This document shows positions 12,788 to 23,900 of a stretch of 64,000 nt of DNA, one piece after another. Both the position numbers and the translations under genes were made by a program. Position 1 is the first letter of the stretch, and each line of letters begins with the position of its first letter. The DNA is taken from the NCBI GenBank assembly GCA_027922465.2, contig BQMF02000032.1, positions 558,001 through 622,000 of the forward strand. The letters run 5' to 3'. The notes beneath the pieces are model-generated. The model saw only the letters and a program-made list of their open reading frames with translations, was not told the origin of the DNA and searched no databases. The DNA comes from Turritopsis dohrnii. Its lineage: Eukaryota; Cnidaria; Hydrozoa; Anthoathecata; Oceaniidae.

Positions 12788-13644
12788 ATACGTTTGTCTG
12801 CAAGGGTAGGGCTTGGTTGATACATAGCAGCTAAAAGAAAGGAATCGTGTTTACCTTTGATCTCCATCCACATGTGCTCGATAGTGTTGTCTCTTTGGGT
12901 GATGTCATCTCGTTTCTTGTGTTTGACCGACTCTCGAATATACATGCCGACACCGCCTCCACGTTTCTTGTCACGATGGTGGAACTTGGGGACATAGCCT
13001 TCGATTGATACATGCTTGAGGAGTTGCGGGTTGTCTTTGAGCCAGGTTTCAGATAGTGTAATAATGTCAAACTTATAACTCCAAACCATTCGTTCGAATG
13101 CAGAGAAGGTCGAGGTTATCGATTGGGTGTTGAGATGGCAGATACTGAATCGACCACGATTTTCGTTGAGGGCTCGATGATGTTCGTCTTCCTTTAGATT
13201 TTCGTGCTCAGCTACTTGAATATCTGTCAAATCGCGAACACCGAAGAAAGGCAACCCAGTAAGCAGGCAATTGTGGCATGTCCACTGGTTAAGTTTATTA
13301 GAAAAGTTTTTCACAGTTCGATACATGCATTTGACGTGAGTTGTTTGATGACAAACCTTGCATTCGAGGCGGTACGAGTTCTTGCGGACTGTTTTGGTGC
13401 AGACAGGGCAAGCAAGCGGGCCTGGATTCATTTCGATATCGCCGGAGATGATAAGTTGAAAGGTTGCCGAGTGGTTCGCGTAGAGATTGATTGGTGCACA
13501 GAATCTCCTTTTGTTGTTGTTGTTGTTGTTTTGACGTCGGATCAAGTGTTTATTTTGAACTTGAAAAGTTGATTCATCATTGCGAAAGTTTTCGATTTGA
13601 TGTATAACAAAATACATTATCAGAATCAGCACGGTTTTCTTCAT
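12658..13644 (-). pseudogene. LINE N-terminal part: hydrophobic leader, 2A-like peptide, PHD-like finger, endonuclease start
   Basis: The first ATG is at 13644. The leader MKKTVLILIMYFVIHQ is hydrophobic and signal-peptide-like, followed by an Asn run coded by a (GTT)n repeat on the plus strand. At 13417-13440 lies DIEMNPGP, a canonical 2A-like motif. Next is a Cys/His finger (CPVC, CKVC, HVKC, CHNC spacing), as in PHD-like fingers of some CR1-type elements. The endonuclease opens with SICHLNTQS and ITLSETWL and continues to YQPSP, where the frame breaks. In the intact element, 2A would release a short leader peptide from the replicase; here it is a damaged copy. Confidence 0.9.
13417..13440 (-). 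other. 2A-like translational recoding motif
   Basis: Codons for DIEMNPGP, preceded by LIISG. The D-x-E-x-N-P-G-P signature is the 2A hallmark; separation would be between the final Gly and Pro. 2A-like sequences are known in non-LTR retrotransposons of several invertebrates. Activity here is inferred from the motif only. Confidence 0.8.
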
Positions 13645-13766
13645 CTTTTGCAGCAAAAATCAGCACACTTCTTTTTAATTTGAGCGAAAGTTTTAAGCAA
13701 AAACAAATTTATTTTCACTCTTTTGACGTTAGTTTTGAAAAACACGTCTAGCCGTTAAGAAGTCAT

Positions 13767-13780
13767 TGCAGTGCAGTGAG
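13767..13780. repeat. Left flank of target-site duplication
   Basis: TGCAGTGCAGTGAG directly precedes the poly(T) of the minus-strand LINE. A matching TGCAGTGCAGTG is found next to the other end at 15705-15716. The GCAGT microsatellite nature of the target blurs the exact boundary. Confidence 0.55.
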
Positions 13781-15697
13781 TTTTTTTTTTTTTTTTTTTT
13801 TTTACGTGAAAGTATACCACAAAGCCAAATAATTACAAAACGGAGTATATAAATTACAAATTCCAAGTTGGTGCATCACACTTTGAATTGAGTTCCATCT
13901 TAAAGAGTCAAATCCTTTGTCTTCGATTCGTTGATGGATAATTCGATGTCGATTTCGCTGCTATGATTTGACTTGAAATATGGCGATCTGGAGCCCCGCA
14001 GGCACAAAACACATGCACGAATCAGGTGAAAATTAATTCGTAATCTGAGCCAATTCATAATCGTGCTATAGCTTACATTTCGTTTTTCGGCAATTTGCTC
14101 GGCAATTCGTTTGAATAAAACGCCACATTCTTTGCTCATGCCTCCGAAACAAGTGAACACCAATGGGGTGAATGAGGCTTGATCGACAGATGTAATACGT
14201 TTATTGTATGATCTTTTCTTTTCTTGCTCGTTGGCTCTGTGTGCAGCAGATAGCGTGGTTTTCTGGTAGGACTTGGCAGTGGGATTGAAGACCCTTACGT
14301 CAAAGAAAGCCATCTGACCTTTAGCCCAAACTCCTCTTGCTGCTACATCCACACGAGCTTCTTCGGATTTGATCGTACTAGCGGGAAGCGTTTCTCCCGT
14401 TAGAGGTGTCAAGGTTGGTTCCAGGTGTACGTCGTGGTAACACTCAGATAATAATTCGGCAGTGAAATTTCGAAGTTCGTTGTGTCGGATTACGATAAAT
14501 CCGCCTTTGGGACAAGACAGTGCATGATCGATAGTAAATGGTTTATCACATACACAACGCGATGGTAGATTCTTCAATGGAATGCCGTATCGCAAATTAA
14601 TGACATCCCAGAATTCTTGTTTTTGTAAGAAGAAGCCATTTTCTTTTATTGGTAGTGCAGTCAACCAGCTTGACGCTCCGTTTTCTAGCGTAGCTTCGAG
14701 TGTTTTCAGTTTAATCGGGCAGGTGATTTGTGCCTTCACTTCTTCGAGTTGCGACTTTTGTCTCTCGACTTTCTCTCTTTTCAATTCATTTGCGATGGTG
14801 TTTTGTCGCTGCGCAGTATCTGGATCATACGTGTTGTCCTGTTCACAAACTTTGTTGACCATCGCCTCAGTAATTTTTCGTGAGTTGGAATACTCAATCT
14901 TACATCTTTCTGATGGTATGGCAATTCCTAATCCACCAAGCTTTGCTGGAAGAGAAAACAATTTTCTCTCTATATCGTTACATATGTACCCGTTTAATAT
15001 AGCAGGGAGTAGGCTGTTTCTGATAGCATCTTCTAAAGGTTGGAGGTTATTTGAGATGTTTGGTATCGTTCTCATTACATAAGTATACTTGTGTTGCAGA
15101 CCATGGGTAAAAGCAGAGTAAGCTGCATGTGGATGGGTTTTAGCGATATCAGTCAAGTTATAGATTTCATTGACCCATTCTGTGACTTTGTTGTTCACAT
15201 ATTCGTTTTTGTAGTCATCGTTTCCAATTATCGCCCCAAGGTGTCTGTTACCTCGTGTTGTTATCTCGATGTTGGTCTCCGAGAACAACATATTTGCTTC
15301 GTTGATGTAGCCTTCCTTTACGATTAAGACACTTTTTGAAGGTTTCGGAAAGTAACCAATGTAAGGGCCAAGTTCGCATATGTTGTCCCACCAAGTTCGT
15401 AGTTGTGGTATTGTACCAATTCCAGTGAAATCATCTGCGTAAGCAATTCGTTTGGCAGTCTCTTCGCAAAGCATTTCGTTATCTGAAAGTAGCAGTGGTA
15501 GAATTCCAAGTGCATACATCGCCATGGCGATGGGATCACCCTGAGTGGTACCTTCAGCAGAAGAGATCTCCCCTCCACCAGTAACGAATAATCTCGCAGG
15601 TTTGAGGTAGCAATTCCGTACATATGTCGCAAACTCTGGACATAAAATCTTCATATTGTGTACTAGCACGTTTCTGTTGATGGAGTTAAACGCATTG
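13781..15697 (-). mobile_element. 5'-truncated RT-plus-restriction-like-endonuclease LINE with poly(A) tail
   Basis: The insertion is on the minus strand. Its 3' end is a 23-base poly(A) (T run at 13781-13803). Its 5' end is truncated inside reverse-transcriptase motif A near 15697. Both sides carry GCAGT-repeat flank that forms a target-site duplication of about 12 bases. The reading frame is intact, so the insertion looks recent. The clade is not certain: the C-terminal CCHC plus endonuclease places it with R2/R4/NeSL-type elements, not with APE-type LINEs. Confidence 0.88.
13900..15697 (-). CDS. Reverse transcriptase / CCHC / restriction-like endonuclease (truncated)
   Basis: About 598 uninterrupted codons in frame with the element. 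It starts inside motif A (NAFNSINRNVLVHNMK), whose upstream catalytic Asp has been lost by the truncation. Then come motif B (GTTQGDPIAMAMYALG), motif C (RIAYADDFTGIG) and YFPKPSKSVLIVKEG. In the last third is a CCHC finger (CVCDKPFTIDHALSC) and then a PD-(D/E)xK-like segment (EARVDVAARGVW, MAFFDVRVFNP). The order RT, CCHC, nuclease matches R2-like elements. The ORF ends at 13900, 97 bases before the poly(A). It lacks its own start and is not a functional gene; the family is recognised by motifs only. Confidence 0.85.
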
Positions 15698-15720
15698 GCA
15701 GTGAGTGCAGTGCAGTGCAG

Positions 15721-16274
15721 TCATTAAGCGCCCTTATACATTATTCCTGCTTCCTCCTTTTAGCGCCCTTCAAAAATGCGCCCCAGTCTATGAATATTTA
15801 TTTTGGTTTATTATGGTAGCTACCGTGTGGTAGCCACTTCTTCTTATCATAAGAAGATCAAAAGTAACGCTACGAGCTTGTTTCTTTTTGAATTCCAAGT
15901 AACGCTCGTTAGTACAGCTTCACTCAAACCTGTTTGCTTGCAGATCAAAACAGACTTCCGAAAACACGCCCCACGCCCTCGGAAGTCAACGTCTTGCCAG
16001 TTGAACGATTGCCGCGCTCAGGTGGACGCTTCGTTCCCGCATCCACGCTGTTAGAAGTCGTTTTCAGGGAGCCCTCCACCGAGACTGAGTTGTGGTAGGG
16101 GCGCTAATAGGGGCGCTAAACACAACTAGATAACAGCACAAAAGGACCATGATGGTAGCCAAAGTAACGAAAGGCTCCTCGTTTGTCCCATTGTTTGACG
16201 CATACAAATATCGAAGCTTTCACAGTCTTCTTTTATTTTTAGGTGGAACGCGTCCATTAATTACATTGCAGGTT
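15721..16274. repeat. GCGCC-rich repeat flank
   Basis: Contains inverted blocks TTAGCGCCCTT (near 15761) and GGGGCGCTAATAGGGGCGCT (near 16097), resembling the termini of the neighbouring 650-bp TIR element family. Probably a degenerate copy. A short open stretch at 15803-16054 shows no recognisable motif and is not called. Confidence 0.35.
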
Positions 16275-16924
16275 ATACCGTATTTCCTGAAATAAGCGCA
16301 GCGACGCTTATTAAATTTTCATGTTTTTAGGTGCGGCGCTTACTTCAAAGTTTGAGCATGTTCATAATCATGAGTAATACACGCTTTTTTATTTATAAGA
16401 ATAGCTTCTATAAGAATATCAGGGTGAAAATCGCCTAATTTATAAGAATATCTTAAGAATATTACAAGGATATCGTGTATATGTTACACTATCATGGAAT
16501 CTTATTCTGAAATATAAGAATACATTAAGAATATGTCACCCTTATTTTTTGGTAAACCATAAGAATAATTCACTATGCTTATAAAAACAAAACTTGTATC
16601 ATGGGAGATGAAATTTGTCTTGTGGTTCTTGCAAAGTCAAGTGCGTTTCGATAAAAAAAAAAAATACTGGATCAGCAGATACTGAATTAATATAAAAGAA
16701 AACTGTATCGAAATATATATATGTATTCTTACTAAGAATTTGATGTGGATGACTTTATTGATAAAGGGAGAATTAATTACGCATAAAAAAGGCTGTTTTT
16801 TACTATTGCCGATAGAAATCCAATATGCGTCGTATTCGAAGCGTTTAAAGGCGCTTATTTCAATTTCGTGATCTAAATTTCGGCGCTTATTGGAGGGAGG
16901 CGCTAAAAAGAGGAAATAGGGTAT
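16275..16924. mobile_element. 650-bp TIR element (ATACCSTATTTCCT family)
   Basis: Left end ATACCGTATTTCCTGAAATA and right end (reverse strand) ATACCCTATTTCCTCTTTTT are inverted repeats, followed by GCGC blocks (GCGCTTATT motifs on both sides). A TA dinucleotide on each side is compatible with TA target duplication. No transposase is encoded; interior holds AT-rich direct repeats of TAAGAATA. A related end fragment lies at 52148-52218. Confidence 0.75.
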
Positions 16925-17971
16925 GTCATTTTGTTACTTGAATTGAGCACCAACTTGTAGTTTTAATGAAAAACCAAACATTGAATTTATTGAGTCAGGG
17001 ATTGTAAAGATAAGTTTTACGCCACAGGCGACTGCTTGTGGCAATCAACTATTGCTCCCCACGCCTAACTTAGATTATCCATTGTCAGGAGACAAGACAT
17101 CAACATTTTGTAATGAATATTTCAGTTTAGTGTACACGTTATGGCTGTTTCATGCTTTCATGTTTCCTTGATGTTTCGTTGCAGTTGAAATATGAACATA
17201 GAATATAAGTTATACAATATAAGTTTCGACCTGTTAGATAAATGCGATTTATAAAAACCTACAAATACACGATTTCATTTTAGAGCATCTTATGACCTCA
17301 AAAAAACTGTGTACAAAAAATCAAGTAATAGTGTGTCACGTACTTAACATTAAGCTAGATTTCCACGACATCGTTCTAAAATGACTGATATACAAAGTCA
17401 AACCACAAACTTAACAACATCGGAAAACGGTTTGACAACGAATAGGGGATGATTCATCTCAGCTGTTGTTTTACCATTCATTTTTCATTCATTTCTTCAT
17501 AACACCCGTCATCCATCATTTTTCGAGCTCCTTCAGATATGTTCTTTCGCTCTCACGGAATATTTCGAGACCGACCCCAGTGATGGCTACATAGATCATG
17601 CCGCTATGTACAAAGATTATAAGAAAAATTATATTCGTATACCGCAACATATTTCTATGATATAAGCACATCAAGGCTGAAATAAGAAGAATTTGTTCTT
17701 CATATGGCCAGATTGAAAAAATATGTTAAGCATAAAAGTCAGGCTAGGTAAGCTAACCAGTAAACCTGACTTTACTTCAGAACTACATGTGGAGATTGTT
17801 TATAGTAACCAGGGACAACAGAAGCTTATTTAAGGTAGTGCGGCCAGCGAAACATTTGCAGCCGCAGCTGGGAGTTTAGAGGCACTGCTGCTTATTATAA
17901 AAAATGGTACTGTGCAAGCGTTCAGAAATAAACGGACGAACTGACAGATAAGTAAATTACTCTACACTGGC
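16925..17971. other. Intergenic, nothing recognised
   Basis: About 1 kb downstream of WDR6. No exon, RNA gene or clear repeat was recognised. Confidence 0.5.
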
Positions 17972-20900
17972 TCACCCTTCTAGCCATACTTCCATATTGC
18001 TCACATCAGCAACATTGGTAAAAAAATCTCGTTTTAAATGAAATTGACCATCCAATGAGACATGCCATATCTTGATGCGCTGATCAATACTTGTCGATAT
18101 GCAAATGTCTTGTCGCACAAACTTCACAGCTGAAACAATGCAATATAATGCATTACTAATAGGTAAAAAATACCAAAATATTAGTCAGGCTTTGCAAATT
18201 TCACAAGAATACAAATACACGTCCTCGTGTCTAGATAACGTGTGTGCTAATGTAACATGTGTGTTTGCAAGCGACATTTACGTCATCACGATATGAAGAA
18301 AACAATGTTCTTATGCAAAGCCTTTAACTTATTATAATCAAAATACCTATCGAAAAAATGTTTCGTTTATATTTTTAAAATAAATACAAGAAACTTAATT
18401 TTGTCTCGCTCATAGATCTCACGAAAACATTTTTTTTTTTTTTACCTACTAACCTCTACGACGGACAGTGTTAACAACTACTTTCTCACAACTTCCGAAC
18501 TCCGACAAAGTGAAACGCTTTTTTACCTGAACTTAATAGTTGACAGCACACAAAGGCTTCACATTACAGCAAACAAACAAACAAACCTGTTATCGACGAG
18601 ACATGCGCACTAGTATGACATAACGATTGGCGAAGTTCGAAACAGCCTCTATCGAATACAATCTTGCGAATCGCCAACGCATTGTCATCCCCACCAGTCA
18701 AAACCAGGAAACCTAGAAAGTAGTGCACAAGTCACATGGAAACACAACTGAATTGATCTAAACAAGTAAAAGCAAATGTACGTTCAGTCTCACCATCTGA
18801 TAGATCGTAAATGTCCATAGTATTAACACCAGATTGGTGCACGGGTACATGAAAACACGGCTGAATGTAACTATGTAAAGGTGTGTTGATGCTGTGAAAC
18901 TTGAATTTATTCGAGTTCACGTGGTGCTTTTTTGTCGTTACTTGAACATGATCAACTCTGTGAATAGTATCAATCGCGGAAGAATCCGAAACTTTATCAA
19001 CAATACGCCACGCTACGTCATCATGAGAATTTCCTATTGTTCTTTGGTTAACGACGAAATCGTTCAAAAGTTCCGTGATATTCCACATGGCGATCTTCCC
19101 ATCAGTGGCAGCAGTGAAGATGATGCATTGTCGTTGTTGTTGTGTTGAACTGTTGTCTGATATCTGTATGGAATGCTTCACATTCAGAACACAGTGGTTA
19201 TGGAAGTTCAGAGTTGCAAGAAGTTCAATCGTTTCGGTGAGAAGAATATATACTCTAAAAACGATAATAAACAATCTGGACGTGTACAATATTTCAGGGA
19301 ATGTTTACATGGACAAAACCATGTGGATGTGCGCATAGCTAAAGCCGGATCCTCAACTGAACAATTTTGACGACGATCGTTATAAACTTTCGCAACGGCA
19401 CGTGTGTTACTCTCTCTTGCTGATTCACCAGAAATCCCTTGGAATCGTCGCCAAAATTACGTAGAGGATACCAGCTTCTTCATTCAAACAACACTTCGAA
19501 CTGCTGCAGAATTCTTGAATCCCCAACAAAACACTAACCTAGCATATCCGTCCGAGCATGCGCAGACACAACACTGAAAGCGATCGAGACTCTTGTGATC
19601 AGGATATAAAGTGGAAAGCAAGAAATTCGACGTGTCCAAATATCTCATATCATCTATCACGTCAAAACTCTTCGGCTGTTTGGAGGAGAGTTCAGGATTA
19701 AAGACTTCATATACAAGACCGCACGAAAACTCTTTTGCATATTGACGTGACAGGGCGTAAAATGCGTCGACGCCCATTTCTTTGCTATAGTCGTCAATTT
19801 CCTTAACTTGATTTTTCATTTGCGCTTCTGCTTTCTGGAATGTGTTCAATGAAGCGCCCTTTAGTTTCCATAATTTCAATGACGTGCGACTTCCGCATGA
19901 AATAAGGTAACCTTCTAAAGGTTTAATATTCGTTTGTATGAACGAGACATTTTTGACTCCACCAATGTGACCTGTTGCCGTATGCACAAGCTTCAGACAA
20001 GACAAGCGCGGGTGATCTGGGTGTAATGGTTAAAGATGCGACAAGAAAACCGTTGAAACAAATACGAAATAAAAGTAATAGTCTGGACGAACGATGTTAG
20101 ATGTTGGCAATATTTCGGTAGGATGCATGGACGTTTTAGTGTGATTAACAACTTATATATTCAAATTAAAGCGAAATAACATTGAAGAAAAGATACAAAG
20201 ATGGAAAGCAATCGTTGTATCTTCACTACCTGTCGATACCAACCAAAACACATCGCCTAAAATCCAACAAATCGAATGGAGATACAGAAGTTTCGAAGCG
20301 AAATTTTTCACAGCTCCAAAAAACAATAAAACCAGCGTTTAACTGAAGCGTGATTGATTACACCACAAGCCTTTCTAATATATCTTTTCGCACAAAACGA
20401 CCTTTTTCCGAGGTGTTCACAAAACTTAAAGTTAATAACAATGAGATCACACATTCCTGATAAGATGAACAATAAATTTATTTTCTTGTCAGCATGGTTG
20501 TTTCTGCTCAAAAGAAAAAAAATTCCGTTTTAACAATTTCTGATATTTTGCAAGAGAAATAATTTTCTTTCGGATTTAATAACAGTAGGAAGAGAAAGCT
20601 ATTTCTTGGTTACTTCACGACAATAAATATTATCGAGATAAATTTTTTCGTGAACATTCAGAAAATGTTGTTTAATATTTTCACCTGCAGCTGCACAGAA
20701 ATAAGCCTTTTGACGAAGTTCCAGATGCTTCGAAGGAATGTATTCGTGAATTGGTCCTTTTTTAATAAAATCTACACCTCACCATGTTCATTACCACCCT
20801 CTACACCTCACCAGTTGTCAAATTATTGTCAAAAATTAAATTTCATAGCTAATGGAAATGGAAAATATTCGTGGAAATTTCAGTCATCATAGGAATTTCA

Positions 20901-23900
20901 GTCATCTCCGTATGATTTTTTTTTGTTCCAAGAAGTAATAATAGCTTTTAAAAAACTGTCTTTATACATACTTCCAATCACGTATCTTGCAAGTACTTTT
21001 AAGCACTGCACTTCTCTACCATGTAAATGCTCCTAGAATACAACATTTCGTGTGGACTGTACATGAACAATGAGTAATTGGGTTTTCAAAACCACCTCGG
21101 TCATACTAACCTGTAGGATTCGACCATTATTCCGACTGTCCCAGTCACATTTCAAAACATTAATGCTTGTTCCTTTTAAGTAGACGAATGAAATCAACGG
21201 ACTAGTCTGAAAATAAAGATGACAATCATGTAACATCAATGAATCTGCTTTGCAAAATCTTCCGTTGAAAAAACTTACCGAAAATGGGAATTTCACATCC
21301 CATGAACGATAACCTCCTCCACACTTGATTTTGAATAACATTTCGTTTGAAGTGACACTCCACGCAGCAAAATAGGATTGCTGAGATGAAAGAAATCAGG
21401 GGGATCAAAGAACAAACGTTCACCACTACGCTTTCATACAACACATATCAGTTCCGCATGATTCAAATAAAATTTCAGCTACTAATCCGACTCTCATCAA
21501 TAATTGATAAAAGTTTCTATATGCATTGAATCCTGTGCACCTCAAAACAGTCTAACTTAGTTCACATCAAATCCTAGCATCAACACTCAAGCGATGACTT
21601 AAGCTTTGATCTCACTTAGTAAAACAAATTTTACAAGGATTACAATAAGTCGATTTGCATATACTGTGTTTATCTTTGTGAGTTCGTTCATTCAAACTTA
21701 AGGGAATAACTTCAAACCATGTAGAACCCATAAACAATCACATCATCTCCATCGAACCAAATTCCTTCAATCCAATCCATACCTTTACACACCTATAACA
21801 GAAGAAGGGAAGTCAAAAGCTCTATGTCTGAGTTGAATGTTGTCTTCTCTGATGTTAGTTGGAACATACTTTCTGTATATCAACTGGCTCTAAAGTCTTG
21901 TTGAAGCCATTCAGTCGATATGTGTGATATCGACCATCTCTGCCAGTTGTGTAAATGTGGTTATCATGCAGATGAATCTTGGTGACGCCGGCTTTACCAT
22001 GTGCACTTATGATGGATTGCAATGGTTCCTAAAGTAATTAATCCATTTTAACTAACTCAGATAATATTAAAAATAAAAGTTTTATAAGCAGACCTGAATC
22101 ATTTTATCCAGTTATACTTTATGTGATACTTTGAACATTATAACGACTTGTCCTAACAATGTACCAAAACGAGACAAATAAGATAGTTCAATAAAAAAAG
22201 CCACATAAACTGAAGTTGGGAAAGGGGTGTTTATAATAACATGTTTTTGTGTTATGGAAACACAATATTGATCACTATAAGATCTATGCTTACTCTAGAC
22301 ATACATACCTGAGCAGATAAATGATACAGATGTAATGATCCTCTTCTGTCTCCACACACCAAATACATATCCTGATCCGAGTTGCCATGCAACAAACATG
22401 CTGAAGATATCCACTGTTGACGTGAATAAGGCAATATGAAGGTGTGCTCAAGAACAAGTGATATATCATGAAGACGCAGAAGCTTAATGCATCCATCAGG
22501 ACCAGAAAGTAAAATGAATTTCGTTTTGTCAACAGTTAACCATAACAAATTGAATATTTTTCCTGAAAAAATCCTTTCATGAAAAACCACAGCACCAGTT
22601 TCTAAGAAAATGAACATAATATTGACAGGAAATTCTTCAAAATTCAATAAAGACCTCACACAAAAATTGACAGAAATAGTGCAATATGAAGAATGATATT
22701 AAACACACATGTTAATACTCTACCTAGTGTTTTTATACTTTTCTTCATTTAATGTTTTTTCTATTAAGGCCATGATACACTATTGATAATTCCATCAAAT
22801 ATCTTTCTAGACGGACCATATATGGAGTGTCTGAAAATTTTTTTGAGTTTAAGGCCATATTCGATTTTATTCTGAATATTTGATGGAGATAGCTGTCTGG
22901 TCTTGATATTTGGTGGAATAATCAACAGTGTATCATGGCCTTTAAAAAACGGAGCGATTCAGCCATTTTATGGACAAAAACACGGTTGCAGACATGTGTG
23001 CACTTACTTAAGCAAATAACTTTTATAAGGCCTTTTATATTTCCAATTGCAATATAGCTATCAATGATATCGGTACAGCAATAGGACATGAATTGCTCAT
23101 CTTCATGTACAACTGACCAAGTTTGGTCCACTATGACATACTTCCAAAGAAGTCTAATAATAAGGAGAATTAAAATGATCAAATTAGGGATACTGACAAA
23201 ATGATTCTTTAAGCAAAATTAAAAGAGGGTTCTGATGCACAGATCCCATTTAAAGCCAAGCTCTCCTTATTACAACACTAAACTATATACAAATGATTAC
23301 CCATTATTTGTAAATGACAGTATACAATCATGACTAACTAGTTTAACAACACGTGGGAAATCATCCCTGCATCTATCAGTAGGAACATCCAAGGTCAATA
23401 AAGGTTCTAAGGAAACAAAGATGCTTAGCTAAATCAATGTTTTTCTTGAGTGTATAGAAAAAGCAAATGTATTGATTATCTTGTACTTCTCAAGTATCAA
23501 AATTTGGAACCTCTCTCAAAAATGTCTGCATCTTGCAAATACCAAAGTCTAATGGCACCATCTCCACCCCCTGTAATTATTTTTTGTTGACCAACATCCA
23601 AACTCCATATGCTTTTGCCTACAAAAAGATGCACAACAAACTCAAAAAATATGTGCAATTTTATATAAGTGCAATTTCCAAGATAACAGATTTTAAATAA
23701 AACAAAGGCAATTAACAAAGAGATTTTTCGGAGGCAGAAAAAGAAATCTGGATATAGGAACCCAATTTGGCAGAAACATTTCTCACAGGTACTCAGATCA
23801 GAATAAACAACAACTTCATAGAGTTTAAAAAAAGTTAGCTCCAGTTTGTTCAAACCCATAAAAACTAATTTCTATAATTTCTGATATTGCAAAAAGTATG

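Larger units (their letters stand above)
9843..13660 (-). mobile_element. CR1/L2-like non-LTR retrotransposon, frameshifted
   Basis: The element runs on the minus strand. From 5' to 3' it has a short N-terminal region with a 2A-like peptide, a PHD-like zinc finger, an APE-type endonuclease, a reverse transcriptase, a 3' UTR of about 500 bases, and a terminal (ATT)n microsatellite at about 9848-9880 in place of a poly(A) tail. The bases just before the ATT run match the end of another fragment at 28620-28690. Two frame breaks (near 12740 and 12060) make this copy inactive. The domain order and short-repeat 3' end fit the CR1/L2 group; exact clade is inference. The 5' end is placed only approximately. 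Confidence 0.9.
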
